A stretch of 64,000 nt of DNA from Xenophilus aerolatus (GTDB taxonomy: Bacteria; Pseudomonadota; Gammaproteobacteria; Burkholderiales; Burkholderiaceae_C): contig QAIB01000010.1 in assembly GCA_030418545.1 (NCBI GenBank), positions 124,001 to 188,000 of the forward strand. The letters run 5' to 3'. The notes beneath the pieces are model-generated. The model made no database searches. It was not told where the DNA came from and saw only the letters and a program-made list of their open reading frames with translations. This document shows positions 43,071 through 53,224 of this stretch, piece after piece (positions within the stretch are counted from its first letter, which is position 1; the number at the start of each line of letters is the position of its first letter). The translations under genes were made by a program, and so were the position numbers.

Positions 43071-43913
43071 TCAGCAATCGGTCTTGACGGCGCCGTTGCC
43101 GCCGGTGGCGGCCGGGCGCTGCCGGCCCGCGGGCGTGTTGTCGAGGGCCGAGTACTTGGCCTGCAGGTCGGCGAGTTGGGTCTTGAGCTCGCCGATGGTC
43201 TGGTGGGCCGCGCTGAGCTTGGTGGCGGTGTCGGCCGCGTGCTTCTCGAAGGCCTCGCCGATCTGCTGGAAGCCCTCGGCCACGGCGGCGAAGCGCGCGT
43301 CGTCGGTGCCCGACTTCGCGCCGAACTTGGCCAGGGCACCGGCGAGCATGGTCTTGAACTTCGTGGCGATGCCGTCTTCGGCCTCGTCCTCGAATTCGAG
43401 GGACAGTTCTTCGGCGGCGGTGAACAGATCGTCGGGCTGCTCTTTTCGCGCCGTGAACGGGTTGGCCTCGGGGTTCTTGGCGGCGAACTCCAGCATCTCC
43501 GTGCCCAGGCTGGCCGGGTTGTCGGTGACCGCCAAGCCGATCAGATAGGCCTTGTCGGTGTCGGCGAACTTCGGCCGCACTTCGAGCGACGAGTAGACCT
43601 TTTTGCGCTTCTTGTTGATGGCGATCAGCTCATCGGTCGGGGAAATCTGGGCGAACAGAGCCAGCTTTTTCGCCCCGCCGATTTCCACCTCTTCGGTCTT
43701 GACCGCAAGGACGTCGCCATACGCGCCGAACTCGCTGTTCGGACTCAGGCCACGAATGTGCTCGACGTTGATTCGCGCGCCGTAGACCTTGGGGTCGTAG
43801 CTGGCGGCGATCTGTTCGAGCATGGCGCGGTCGATCACGCGACCGTCGCTGGTGGCGCCTTCGACGGCGACGCGGAAGAACTTGGAAACCGGCTTCTTGG
43901 CGGTGGTGGACAT
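43071..43913 (-). CDS. O: P2 gpO-like capsid scaffold/protease
   Basis: A 280-residue protein (P2 gpO is 284) with an N-terminal serine protease (GATSDGRVIDRAML, NVEHIRG, VYSSLEVRP giving the Asp-His-Ser set) and a C-terminal scaffold coiled coil (LSAAHQTIGELKTQLADLQA). It cleaves gpN, itself and gpL. It reads opposite to P, from a 185-base divergent region. Confidence 0.93.
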   Translation of the reverse strand: MSTTAKKPVSKFFRVAVEGATSDGRVIDRAMLEQIAASYDPKVYGARINVEHIRGLSPNSEFGAYGDVLAVKTEEVEIGGAKKLALFAQISPTDELIAINKKRKKVYSSLEVRPKFADTDKAYLIGLAVTDNPASLGTEMLEFAAKNPEANPFTARKEQPDDLFTAAEELSLEFEDEAEDGIATKFKTMLAGALAKFGAKSGTDDARFAAVAEGFQQIGEAFEKHAADTATKLSAAHQTIGELKTQLADLQAKYSALDNTPAGRQRPAATGGNGAVKTDC

Positions 43914-44098
43914 GGGCGCTCTCGCTGCAGGTTGATGAGGGTTCGCGCTTGCCTCTCGGGGTGAGCAGCGAAGCGTGTTTCGATGACGGCCTATGGTGTC
44001 CACGCGGCCGCGCACGCTCAAGCCGCCGCGCATGTGGCAGTGGCGGGCACGGTTAGACGTGGTGGCGACGCTTCGCGCGCGCGGGCAACCTCGGCGGC
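43914..44098. promoter_or_regulatory. Divergent late promoter region between O and P
   Basis: In P2 the same gap holds promoters PO and PP, activated by Ogr. Here the 185 bases hold no gene. I searched by eye for the TGT-N12-ACA Ogr-site pattern and found no exact copy, so the local activator may recognise a different sequence. Promoter presence is inferred from gene orientation. Confidence 0.55.
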
Positions 44099-46006
44099 AT
44101 GCCCGTGAAAACCGCTGCGCCCGGCCGTGCTGGCCGGGCTGTCTCTGCTGCCCCGAAAGCCGCTGCGCGCAAGCGGTCGAGGGCGAAACGCGCGGTTGCC
44201 GCAGTGGCTGCGGCGGCAGTGATCGGCACCGCGCCGAGCACTGAGGCAAGCCAGATTGCCACGTTGACGCCGGAGGCGCAACCCCGCACCGCGGCGCGCT
44301 TCCTGTACTGGCAGGGCTGGCGATGCAAGCTCATTGCCGAAAAGCTGGGCGTGCCCGCATCGACGGTCTATGGCTGGAAAGACGCCGAGAAGTGGGACGA
44401 CGCGCAGCCGCTGGACCGCGTGAACGGCGCGATCGAAGTGCGCATGATCCAGCTGGTCCTGAAGGACGAGAAGACCGGCGGCGACTTCAAGGAGATCGAC
44501 CTGCTCGGCCGGCAGCTGGAGCGCACGGCGCGGGTGGAAAAGTACCAGCAGACCGGGAAGGAGGGCGATCTCAATCCGAACATCGCGGCGCGCAACGCCG
44601 GGCCGAAGCGCAAGGCCAAGCGCAACGAGTTCAGCGAAGAGCAGATCGAGATGCTGGAGTCGAAGCTGCGCGAGTCGAACTTCCCGTTCCATCAGAACTG
44701 GTTCGACCAGCAGCTGCAGCGCACGCGCATGCTGCTGAAGTCGCGGCAGATCGGGGCGACGTTCTACTTCGCGCGCGAGGCGCTGCTGTCGGCGGCGAAG
44801 GAGGGGCGCAACAAGCTCTTCCTCTCGGCGTCGAAGGCCCAGGCGCACCAGTTCCGCAGCTACATCGTCGACTTCGCCAAGGAGGTCGACGTCGAGCTCA
44901 AGGGCGAGAACATCAAGCTGTGGAATAGCGCGGAACTGATCTTCCTCGGCACCAACGCCATGACGGCCCAGAGCTATCACGGCGACTTCTACTTCGACGA
45001 ATTCTTCTGGGTTCCGCGGTTCCGCACGATCAACAAGCTGGCCAGTGCGATGGCGTCGCACAAGCACTGGCGCAAGACGTATTTCTCGACGCCGTCGGCG
45101 ATGTCGCACGAGGCCTATGGCTTCTGGACTGGCGACGACCGGAACAAGGGGCGGGCGAAGAAGGACCACATCCACATCGACACGAGCCACAAGGCGCTGC
45201 GCGGTGGCCGGCTCGGGCTCGATCGGAAGTGGCGCGACATCGTCACGGTCGAGGATGCGGTGAGCGTGGGCTTCGACCTGTTCGACATCGACGAGCTGCG
45301 GGAGGAGTACTCGCTCGAAGAGTTCGCGAACCTCTTCATGTGCCAGTTCATCGATGACAGCCTGTCGCTGTTCTCGCTGGCGCAGATGCAGGCCTGCATG
45401 GTCGACAGCTGGGAGGTGTGGGGCGACGTGAAGCCGCTGTGGCTACGCCCCTACGCCCATCACCCGGTGTGGGTGGGCTACGACCCGTCGGACAAGGGCG
45501 ACGCGGCCGCGCTGGTGGTGGTGGCGCCGCCGCGGGAAGCCGGCGGCAAGTTCCGCATCTTGCACCGCGAGCAGTTCAAGGGCTCCGACTTCGAGGCCCA
45601 GGCCGCGGCGATCAAGCGAATCACGGAGCAATACAACGTCGTGCACATCGGCATCGACAAGACCGGCCTCGGCGCCGGCGTGTTCCAGATCGTCGAAAAG
45701 TTCTTCCCCCAGGTGAAGGGCTACCAGTACTCGATCGAGGTGAAGCAGCGGCTCGTCCTCAAGGCCCAGCAGGTCATCCACAAGGGCCGCCTCGAGTTCG
45801 ATGCGGGGTGGACCGATATCGCCGCGTCGTTCATGGCCATCAAGCGGGTGCTGACGGCCAGCGGGCGGAACGTGACCTATGACTCTGGCCGGTCGGAAGA
45901 GACGGGCCATGCAGACCTGGCGTGGGCAACGATGCACGCGCTGGACAACGAAACGCTCGCCGGCGACGTGCTCGGCGGCAGCTCTCGCATGGAGATTTTC
46001 GGATGA
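44099..46006 (+). CDS. P: P2 gpP-like terminase large ATPase subunit
   Basis: A 635-residue protein (P2 gpP is 590). An alanine-rich N-terminal extension of about 45 residues precedes a helix-turn-helix (LYWQGWRCKLIAEKLGVPAS). The ATPase has the Walker A-like KSRQIGATFYFA and Walker B DFYFDEFFW; the nuclease-type domain has VGYDPSDKGDAAALVV. It packages DNA into procapsids. The stop overlaps the Q start (ATGA). Confidence 0.95.
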   Translation: MPVKTAAPGRAGRAVSAAPKAAARKRSRAKRAVAAVAAAAVIGTAPSTEASQIATLTPEAQPRTAARFLYWQGWRCKLIAEKLGVPASTVYGWKDAEKWDDAQPLDRVNGAIEVRMIQLVLKDEKTGGDFKEIDLLGRQLERTARVEKYQQTGKEGDLNPNIAARNAGPKRKAKRNEFSEEQIEMLESKLRESNFPFHQNWFDQQLQRTRMLLKSRQIGATFYFAREALLSAAKEGRNKLFLSASKAQAHQFRSYIVDFAKEVDVELKGENIKLWNSAELIFLGTNAMTAQSYHGDFYFDEFFWVPRFRTINKLASAMASHKHWRKTYFSTPSAMSHEAYGFWTGDDRNKGRAKKDHIHIDTSHKALRGGRLGLDRKWRDIVTVEDAVSVGFDLFDIDELREEYSLEEFANLFMCQFIDDSLSLFSLAQMQACMVDSWEVWGDVKPLWLRPYAHHPVWVGYDPSDKGDAAALVVVAPPREAGGKFRILHREQFKGSDFEAQAAAIKRITEQYNVVHIGIDKTGLGAGVFQIVEKFFPQVKGYQYSIEVKQRLVLKAQQVIHKGRLEFDAGWTDIAASFMAIKRVLTASGRNVTYDSGRSEETGHADLAWATMHALDNETLAGDVLGGSSRMEIFG

Positions 46007-47061
46007 GCAAGTTGATGAAGAAGCACCGGGGCGGGCCTGCTGGCCAGGTGACCCGCGCACTGCCGGCGGCCACGTCGACGGCGCTGATGACGCAGAGCGA
46101 TGGCAGCGTGGTGGAGGCTTTCACCTTCGGCGACCCGGAGCCGATCAGCCGCGTGCAGCTGCTCGACTACGTCGAGTGCATGTTCAATGGGCGCTGGTAC
46201 GAGACGCCGCTGCCGTGGGAAGGACTGGCCAGCGCGTTCCGGGCGTCGCCGCACCACGGATCGGCGATCTTCCTGAAGCGCAACATCCTCAAGTCGCTGT
46301 TCAAGCCTCACCCGCGGCTGTCGAGTGCCGCCTTTGGGGCGTGGGCGTTGGACTTTCTGGTCTTCGGCAATGCGTATCTGGAGCAGCCGCGGGCTTTCAC
46401 CGGGCGGCCGCTGGCGATGCAGCACGCGCTGGCCAAGTTCGTGCGACGCGGCGAAGAGCCGGGGCATTACTTCTTCGTGCGCGGCTGGATGCAGGAGCAC
46501 GAGTTCGAGCCGGGCTCAGTGTTCCACCTCCGGGAGGATGACGTCAATCAGGAGGTGTATGGCCTGCCAGAGTACATCAGCGCGCTGCAGTCGGCCTGGC
46601 TGAACGAGGCGGCGACGCTGTTCCGGCGCAAGTACTACGCCAACGGGTCGCACGCGGGGTTCATCCTCTATCTGACCGATGGGCAGATCGACAACGGCGA
46701 CGCCGACGCGCTTCGGACGGCGTTGAAAGGGGCGAAGGGGCCGGGCAACTTCCGCAATCTGTTCCTGCACATGCCGGGCGGGAAATCCGACGGCCTCAAG
46801 CTCATCCCGGTCAGCGAGGTGGCGGCGAAGGACGATTTCGCCGCGATCAAGAACGTGAGCAAGGAGGACGTGCTCGCGGCCCATCGCGTGCCGCCGGGCC
46901 TGCTGGGTATCCTGCCGACGAACGCTGGCGGCTTCGGCAACGCGCCCGAGGCGCTGGCGGTCTTCATCGAGAACGAGATTCGGCCACTAATGAACCGCTT
47001 CCGCGAGCTCAACGAGTGGGCGGGGGAAGAGCTGGTGCGGTTTTGGGAGCGGCAGGGCTAG
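46003..47061 (+). CDS. Q: P2 gpQ-like portal protein
   Basis: A 352-residue portal (P2 gpQ is 344). Segments FKPHPRLSSAAFGAWALDFL, FGNAYLEQ, GLPEYISALQSAWLNEAATL and AAHRVPPGLLGILPTNAGGF are diagnostic. It forms the dodecameric ring for DNA entry. In P2 the cos site lies just beyond Q. Confidence 0.96.
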   Translation: MSKLMKKHRGGPAGQVTRALPAATSTALMTQSDGSVVEAFTFGDPEPISRVQLLDYVECMFNGRWYETPLPWEGLASAFRASPHHGSAIFLKRNILKSLFKPHPRLSSAAFGAWALDFLVFGNAYLEQPRAFTGRPLAMQHALAKFVRRGEEPGHYFFVRGWMQEHEFEPGSVFHLREDDVNQEVYGLPEYISALQSAWLNEAATLFRRKYYANGSHAGFILYLTDGQIDNGDADALRTALKGAKGPGNFRNLFLHMPGGKSDGLKLIPVSEVAAKDDFAAIKNVSKEDVLAAHRVPPGLLGILPTNAGGFGNAPEALAVFIENEIRPLMNRFRELNEWAGEELVRFWERQG

Positions 47062-47100
47062 TGCCCGTGAAGGTTTAGGCCTGTTGAGCAGCGGAGTATG

Positions 47101-47328
47101 TCACTCGGCTGGGCTGTTCTTGCTGTGTCTCCAGGCGGCGTCTTGAAGCTCAGATGCCAGCTGTCGCAGGCCGCTGGCCAGCTTGCGTAGGTCTTCGCTG
47201 GGCTCAGGCCCTTGCCCGAATGCATGATCTCTTGCAGTCCTGACCAACAGCGATTCGGCCTCGAACGCCAACTGGTTGACGCGGCCCCAAAGCCGGGCCG
47301 GGGAAGAGCGGGTTATCGAAGACGGCAC
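47101..47328 (-). CDS. Small accessory protein, tentative
   Basis: A 75-residue frame with a GTG start (reads VPSSITRSSPARLWG). The C-terminal half is helical (SEDLRKLASGLRQLASELQD). The first 15 codons overlap a candidate cos sequence, so the true start may be internal. It stands alone after Q on the opposite strand. Confidence 0.45.
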   Translation of the reverse strand: MPSSITRSSPARLWGRVNQLAFEAESLLVRTARDHAFGQGPEPSEDLRKLASGLRQLASELQDAAWRHSKNSPAE

Positions 47329-47424
47329 AGTCGCCTACGTTAGGGAGCATAGTCGAACGGCCGCCCATCTAGCAGCATGGGGCGGTAGTCCTGCAGGCTG
47401 AACACGGTAGCTGGTAGTTGGGCT

Positions 47425-47733
47425 TTAGGTCGGAAGACCGGCCTCGGCTGCGATAACGGCGTGAACGGCCAGCAGCGCCGCTTCCACTTGCTCCCAATCG
47501 CGAAACCGCATCGAGCGTCCGCGTGTGTCGAAGCGCCCGCCGTGCTTTTGCAAGATGTGCACGTGCTGCGAAAACTTTCCCCAGAGCGCTGGATACGCCC
47601 GACCTCGACTTGGGTAGTAGGCCGCCGCGATCCACCCGAAGGTGTCCGCCAACGAAGGGATGCGCGAGTCAACCGGCATTGGGCAGACCGGCACCGGACG
47701 TCCTGGGCTATACCGTGATGCATTGTGCTGCAT
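47425..47733 (-). CDS. Accessory protein, unknown function
   Basis: A 102-residue frame from ATG 47733, which has GGGA about 9 bases upstream; an ATG at 47751 lacks a ribosome binding site. Composition looks protein-like: LADTFGWIAAAYYPSRGRAY, GKFSQHVHILQKHGG, and a C-terminal helix EQVEAALLAVHAVIAAEAG. No family recognised. It lies in the P2 cargo position next to the head genes. Confidence 0.5.
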   Translation of the reverse strand: MQHNASRYSPGRPVPVCPMPVDSRIPSLADTFGWIAAAYYPSRGRAYPALWGKFSQHVHILQKHGGRFDTRGRSMRFRDWEQVEAALLAVHAVIAAEAGLPT

Positions 47734-47896
47734 AGCTTGATCCCACCGCATGGCTTTGTAGCTGGGACGGAGAGTTTAGGCCGCGTGGTGCGCCGCCTCC
47801 GCAGCCCGTTGAACTAGCTGGCATTCAATGCCAAAGCATTCCTACACAGCCCGCCTGCGAGAGGTTCGGCAATGCATCCAAGACTAGGAGAGTGTC

Positions 47897-48109
47897 GTGA
47901 TAGCCAGAGACGCCATGTATGTACGCCACCCACTCGGCCCAGAGTTCGCGCGCTGGGTGGAGATGACGGACAACTATCGAACGCATCTGGCGTGCGCAAC
48001 GCCTGAAAACGTGCCCAACCGCGGCCGCCTGGCCCGACTCGCTCGGCTGGTTCGCGGCCTTGGTCGCGCAGCAGGCGGGTCGGACGCGAACGGTCTTTCC
48101 GCACACTAG
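47897..48109 (+). CDS. Small accessory protein, tentative
   Basis: A 70-residue frame with a GTG start (VIARDAMYVRHPLGPEF...) preceded by AGGAG at six bases, a strong ribosome binding site that favours this strand over an equally long frame on the opposite strand. The second half is arginine-rich. Function unknown. Confidence 0.42.
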   Translation: MIARDAMYVRHPLGPEFARWVEMTDNYRTHLACATPENVPNRGRLARLARLVRGLGRAAGGSDANGLSAH

Positions 48110-48147
48110 CCCGTGTTCGCTACCTTCCCGAGCGCATCAGGGCCAAG

Positions 48148-48369
48148 ATGCTCCCTACCGCGAACTTGACTCCTTTCGAGATGGCGATCGTTCTCATCAA
48201 GGCGGGCGTGGAAACTCCGCCGTACCCGCGCCCGCTGAAAGACGCCGGCGCCCTTGACTCCCCCATCTTGCTTGCGGCGCACATCCACCAGTGCGACGCA
48301 TGGGAATTTCACGTCACGTGCCTGTACGAAGCCCGCCGGGAAGAGCTGCCAGGCGCCCTTCGCTCTTGA
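48148..48369 (+). CDS. Small accessory protein, unknown function
   Basis: A 73-residue protein (MLPTANLTPFEMAIVLIKAG...) with a helical first half and aromatic/cysteine residues in the second (HQCDAWEFHVTCLYEARRE). AGGG lies about eight bases upstream. No family recognised. Confidence 0.5.
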   Translation: MLPTANLTPFEMAIVLIKAGVETPPYPRPLKDAGALDSPILLAAHIHQCDAWEFHVTCLYEARREELPGALRS

Positions 48370-48459
48370 GCTAGTGCGTCGCCTTAAATGTTCGCCTACT
48401 TACAAGGCAGGCAGGCGAGGGCATAACCTCGGTCTGCCGATACAGCGCGGAGACCACCT

Positions 48460-48636
48460 ATGTCAGACGATCCAAAAAAGACCGGCCTCGATCGCAAGCT
48501 CATCGCCATAGACGAACCGCACGAAGTCAGCAGCTGGACTGAAAGCCTCTGCGTGACCGCCGATGAACTGCATGAGGCAGTGAAGGCTGTGGGCAACTCT
48601 GCTGACGCCGTGCGCGCCTACTTGGCGAAGAAGTGA
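48460..48636 (+). CDS. DUF3606-type small protein
   Basis: A 58-residue protein reading MSDDPKKTGLDRKLIAID at its start, then SSWTESLCVTADELHEAV and a C-terminal AVRAYLAKK. This matches the DUF3606 pattern of small proteins common in Burkholderiales and Rhizobiales. GGAG lies seven bases before the ATG. Function of the family is unclear; often stress-associated. Confidence 0.75.
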   Translation: MSDDPKKTGLDRKLIAIDEPHEVSSWTESLCVTADELHEAVKAVGNSADAVRAYLAKK

Positions 48637-48652
48637 TGCTGGCGCAGAGCTG

Positions 48653-48838
48653 TCACCGCCCGCCGGTCAACCGCAGCCATGCAAGTTCCGTGTGAACCTT
48701 CGCCAGCTCGATGCTCAACTCGACACAGGCAGCATCGTGGGCGGGGTCCCCACCTGATGCCCGCGCGGCCACTCGCGCGTCTGCAAGTTCACTGCTCAGA
48801 GCCTCCACCAAATCCCTCAGCTCTTTTTCGGTCTTCAT
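48653..48838 (-). CDS. Small helical protein, unknown function
   Basis: A 61-residue, all-helical candidate (MKTEKELRDLVEALSSELAD...; ELSIELAKVHTELAWLRL) that could form a coiled coil. The start has GAGAG just upstream. It overlaps the next upstream gene's 3' end by 50 bases in another frame. Function unknown. Confidence 0.5.
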   Translation of the reverse strand: MKTEKELRDLVEALSSELADARVAARASGGDPAHDAACVELSIELAKVHTELAWLRLTGGR

Positions 48839-49091
48839 CTCTCGTGTTGCCCCGACTCGTCGGCCTGCCACAAAAGTCGGCGATCCACTCGCGTGCACGG
48901 CTCGCGAGCGCGCGCTCTGCGGCCTCTCTCGTGTCGAAATGGCTGTTGAGAGACAGGCGGCAAAGCACCTGTCCACCCCGCGCCACTGACGCAAAGTAGT
49001 ACCCCGACTCGTTCTTGTCGACGGTCATTGTCCACTCGGAGGATGCAAGCGGCTCATCACTTTCGAGCGGGCGCGAACTGTGGATGTTCAT
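48789..49091 (-). CDS. Small alpha/beta protein, unknown function
   Basis: A 100-residue protein with a strong AAGGAG ribosome binding site five bases before the ATG. The middle alternates strands (WTMTVDKNESGYYFASVARG; VLCRLSLNSHFDT) then a helix (REAAERALASRAREWIADF). It resembles many small phage-borne proteins with a beta-hairpin plus helix, but I cannot name a family. Confidence 0.6.
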   Translation of the reverse strand: MNIHSSRPLESDEPLASSEWTMTVDKNESGYYFASVARGGQVLCRLSLNSHFDTREAAERALASRAREWIADFCGRPTSRGNTRDEDRKRAEGFGGGSEQ

Positions 49092-49765
49092 AGCTGCTCC
49101 TTGGCGGCGCAAAGTGTGACATAACTCACGTTCGACGAACTGACTCAACGTACGCCACATGTGCACGGGGCGTGCTGGGGGCGGCGCCAGCCGCCCGAGC
49201 AGCCCGCGCGCTCAGCCCTATCACCAGGCCGCAGCCACGCGAGCGCAGGCGGCTTGACCGACCGCTGCGCGCTAGCAAGCGAAGGGTTCCCCCTTCAAGT
49301 CGCCACCCTAATCCGGACTGAGCGCGAGGCCCGTGCGTCCGGCAACCGCTAAGTCCAGCCCATACGCAGCCTCTGGGGCGTTTTTCCTGCCCCGCCACTC
49401 CGCAACCCATCGCCGCCCCGCTAAAGGCTCACCTGCGCCCCGCTGGGGGCCTCGCCGTGGCTGCACGCCTGCCTCAGGCGCCAGCCCACCCCCGACAGCC
49501 TGCCCTCGCCCGCCGGCGCGCGGTCTAGCCCCCACCGAGCCCGCACGCTTCGGGTGATTGTTTTTACGAGGTGGTCGGCAAGCCGCCGGGCCGCGCCCGT
49601 GCTGGCGCGAGGCTGGGATTGATGTCTGTGGTTTATTACCCGTTTTTACGGATTTGTCGGGCTCATATGCCCGTTTTTGCATGACGCCTCGCGTCAGCGA
49701 GCCGGATCAGCGTCGGCGAGCGCTCTTCCACGGGATTGCGACAAGTCTCTCGTGTCCAAATCCCC
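49092..49765. other. About 670 bp without a convincing gene, next to attR
   Basis: All frames here are arginine/proline/alanine-rich shadow frames with no ribosome binding site or recognisable fold. The stretch has several inverted repeats and T-runs, including a clear plus-strand terminator (49658-49678), so it may encode a noncoding RNA or an attachment/packaging region. Nothing else is recognised. Confidence 0.6.
49658..49678 (+). terminator. Intrinsic terminator inside the gene-free region
   Basis: CGGGC (49658-49662), loop TCATAT, GCCCG (49669-49673), then TTTTT (49674-49678). It would end a plus-strand transcript although no plus-strand gene lies upstream for about 1 kb. Confidence 0.6.
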
Positions 49766-49777
49766 CTCGCGCAACCA
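49766..49777. other. attR core
   Basis: CTCGCGCAACCA, identical to the tRNA-fMet 3' end at attL. The eleven bases before it differ at four positions from those in the tRNA, so they belong to the phage arm. Downstream sequence is the old chromosomal flank of the tRNA gene, with its terminator. Confidence 0.85.
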
Positions 49778-49791
49778 AATTCCAGAAGTTC

Positions 49792-49817
49792 AAAGGCCCT
49801 CGAAAGAGGGCCTTTTC
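49792..49817 (+). terminator. Stranded native terminator of tRNA-fMet
   Basis: AAAGGCCCTC (49792-49801), GAAA loop, GAGGGCCTTT (49806-49815), tail TTTTCTTTT. A strong intrinsic terminator with no gene between it and attR. It lies 15 bases after the CCA end repeat, where a tRNA terminator belongs, so it was probably the terminator of tRNA-fMet before insertion. Confidence 0.85.
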
Positions 49818-49921
49818 TTTTGTGCGTTTGCACCGTGCGGTGACGACGCTTTGGCCGATTCGGTGACAGGCCACACGGCACGACGCGCGCATCGCTGCCG
49901 CCGCGTCGTGCGGCAAGCAGC

Positions 49922-50317
49922 TCAGTCCGGCACCACCGCCGTGACCTCGATCTCGATCTTGGCGCGGGCCTCGACCAGTGCAGCCACCTGCACGCAGGTC
50001 ATGGCCGGGAAGTTGCGCCCCATCACCTCGCGGTAGACCGGCCCCAGCTCCGACAGGCGCCGCACGTACTCGTCGCGGTCCGTCACGTACCAGGTCATGC
50101 GCACCATGTGCTCCGGCGCCGCGCCACCTTCCTTCAGCACCGCCGCGATGTTGCGCAGGGCCTGGGCCGTCTGCGCGATGAAGTCGTCGCTCTCGAACTG
50201 CTGTTCGGCGTTCCAGCCGATCTGGCCGCCGACGAAGATCAGCGTGCCGCGGGCGGCCACGCCGTTGGCATAGCCCTTGGGTGTCGCCCAGCCGGGCGGT
50301 TGGATGAGTCGGTTCAT
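49922..50317 (-). CDS. RidA family enamine/imine deaminase
   Basis: A 131-residue YjgF/YER057c/UK114 protein. RidA enzymes hydrolyse reactive enamines and imines to ketones plus ammonia. The conserved arginine near the C-terminus (EARAKIEIEVTAVV) is present. It is the last gene of the aryl-CoA operon, coupled to the ligase by ATGA. In a 2-aminobenzoyl-CoA pathway the reduced ring product is an enamine, so a deaminase here would make sense; this link is inference. Confidence 0.85.
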   Translation of the reverse strand: MNRLIQPPGWATPKGYANGVAARGTLIFVGGQIGWNAEQQFESDDFIAQTAQALRNIAAVLKEGGAAPEHMVRMTWYVTDRDEYVRRLSELGPVYREVMGRNFPAMTCVQVAALVEARAKIEIEVTAVVPD

Positions 50318-51956
50318 GGTGTTGTCGTCGGTGTATCGGTGATCTGGCGCAGCTTGAAGCGCTGCAGCTTGCCGGTTTCGGTGCGCGGGAGTGCCGCCAC
50401 GAAGGCGATCTCACGCGGGTACTTGTAGGGGGCGATGGTGGCCTTGACGTGGTCCTGCAGCGCCTTGACCAGCGTGTCGTCGCCCGCATGGCCCGGTTTG
50501 AGCACGCAGAACGCCTTCACGACCATGCCGCGTTCCTCGTCGGGCTTGCCGACGACGGCGCATTCGGCCACCGCGGGGTGCTGCAGCAGTGCATCCTCGA
50601 CCTCGGGGCCGCCGATGTTGTAGCCCGCGCTGATGATCATGTCGTCCGCGCGCGACTGGTAGAAGAAGTAGCCGTCGGCGTCCTGCACGAAGGCGTCGCC
50701 GGGGTAGTTCCAGCCGTTCTTCACGTAGTTCGCCTGGCGCGCGTCGTCGAGGTAGCGGCAGCCGACCGGCCCGATGATCGCGAGCTTGCCGACCGTGCCG
50801 CGTGGCACTTCGCGGCCCTCGTCGTCGACCACGCGCGCGGTGAATCCCGGCACGGCCTTGCCCACCGCGCCGCGGCGGACCTCGTGGCCGGCGGCGGAGA
50901 TGTAGATGTGGAACACCTCGGTGCCGCCGATGCCGTCCAGCATTTCGATGCCCGTCGCCTCCTTCCACAGTTGCCGCGTCGCGTCGGGCAGCGCCTCGCC
51001 GGCGCTCACGCTGATGCGCAGGCTGGGCACGCCCAGGCGCTGCGCGATGGGCGCCATCTGGCGGTAGAAGGTCGGCGCCGTGTAGCTGATCGTGGCGCCC
51101 ACCTCGCGAATGGCCTGCACCATCGATTCGGGCGTGTAGCCGCGGTCGTGGAAGTACACCGAGGCACCGGCCCACATCGGGAAGATCAGCAGCCCGCCCA
51201 GCCCGAAGGTGAAGGCCAGCGGCGGCGAGCCGATGACGATGTCGTCGGGCGTCGCCTTCAGGATGTGTCGCGGCCAGGTCTCGCACATGGCGAGCACGTC
51301 GCGGTGCGTCGTCACCGGCGCCTTGGGCTTGCCGGTCGTGCCGGACGTGAAGGCCAGCAGCGCGATGTCGTCGGCCGCGGTGGGGCAGGCCGGCACATGG
51401 TCGGGCTTGCCGCGTGCCATCGCCTCCAGCGAATCGGGGGCCTCGGGCGCATGGAACGCGATCACGCGCGCCAGCACGGGCTGGACCTTCTGCGCGGCCA
51501 GCAGTTCGTCCAGCAGGCGCGCATCGCACAGCCCGACCGTGGGCTGCGATTTCTCGATGATGTCGCCCAGCTCCTTGGCACGTAGCAGCGGCATCGTCGC
51601 CACCGCGATCAGCCCGGCCTTCACCACGGCCAGCCAGGCCAGCGCCATCGACGCCGAGTTGCCGCCGCGCAGCAGCACGCGGTTGCCGGGCACCAGGCCC
51701 AGGTCGCCGGTGAGCACCTGGGCGATGCGGCTGACTTCGGCCGCGGCCTCGCGGTAGGTCCAGGTGCGGCCGGCCTCGCGCAGCATCGGCCGGTCGGCCC
51801 AGCCCTTGTCGCTCACCGCCTTGTCCAGCAGTTCCTCCACCAGGTTGAGCTGGTCGGGCAACTGCAGTTCGGGCAGGTCGTAGCGGAAGATGGGCAACTG
51901 CTCCGGCGGCGGCAGCCGGTCGTGCACGAAGCGGTCGGTCTGGGCGCTCGGGTGGG

Positions 51957-51960
<4 letters not shown>
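50314..51960 (-). CDS. Aryl-CoA ligase (2-aminobenzoate/benzoate-CoA ligase type)
   Basis: A 548-residue AMP-forming acyl/aryl-CoA ligase. The phosphate-binding loop [14 protein letters not shown], the A5 region [14 protein letters not shown], the hinge [19 protein letters not shown] and the catalytic Lys in [14 protein letters not shown] are all present. The length and hinge fit the benzoate/2-aminobenzoate-CoA ligase subgroup. It activates the aromatic acid as the first step. ATGA overlap with both the dehydrogenase and RidA. Confidence 0.9.
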
Positions 51961-53165
<1,205 letters not shown>

Positions 53166-53224
53166 CGATCAACCTCCGGATGGCGCAGGGGGAAGCGGGA
53201 AGCGTGGCGGCCGGCCTGCATGGC

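Noticed and set aside
47825-48106. A 93-codon minus-strand frame overlapping the plus-strand gene at 47897.
   Set aside because: Its later part looks protein-like, but no ribosome binding site was found, while the plus frame has AGGAG at six bases. The choice is not certain.
49308-49682. A 124-codon minus-strand frame in the gene-free region near attR.
   Set aside because: Very rich in Arg, Gly, Pro and Ala, no ribosome binding site, runs through hairpins and T-runs; treated as noncoding, though a conserved frame would change this.
49878-49911. A 10-bp inverted repeat (GCACGACGCG/CGCGTCGTGC) downstream of the RidA gene as terminator.
   Set aside because: The stem is real but no T-run follows on the minus strand and the loop is 14 bases, so a terminator call is not supported.
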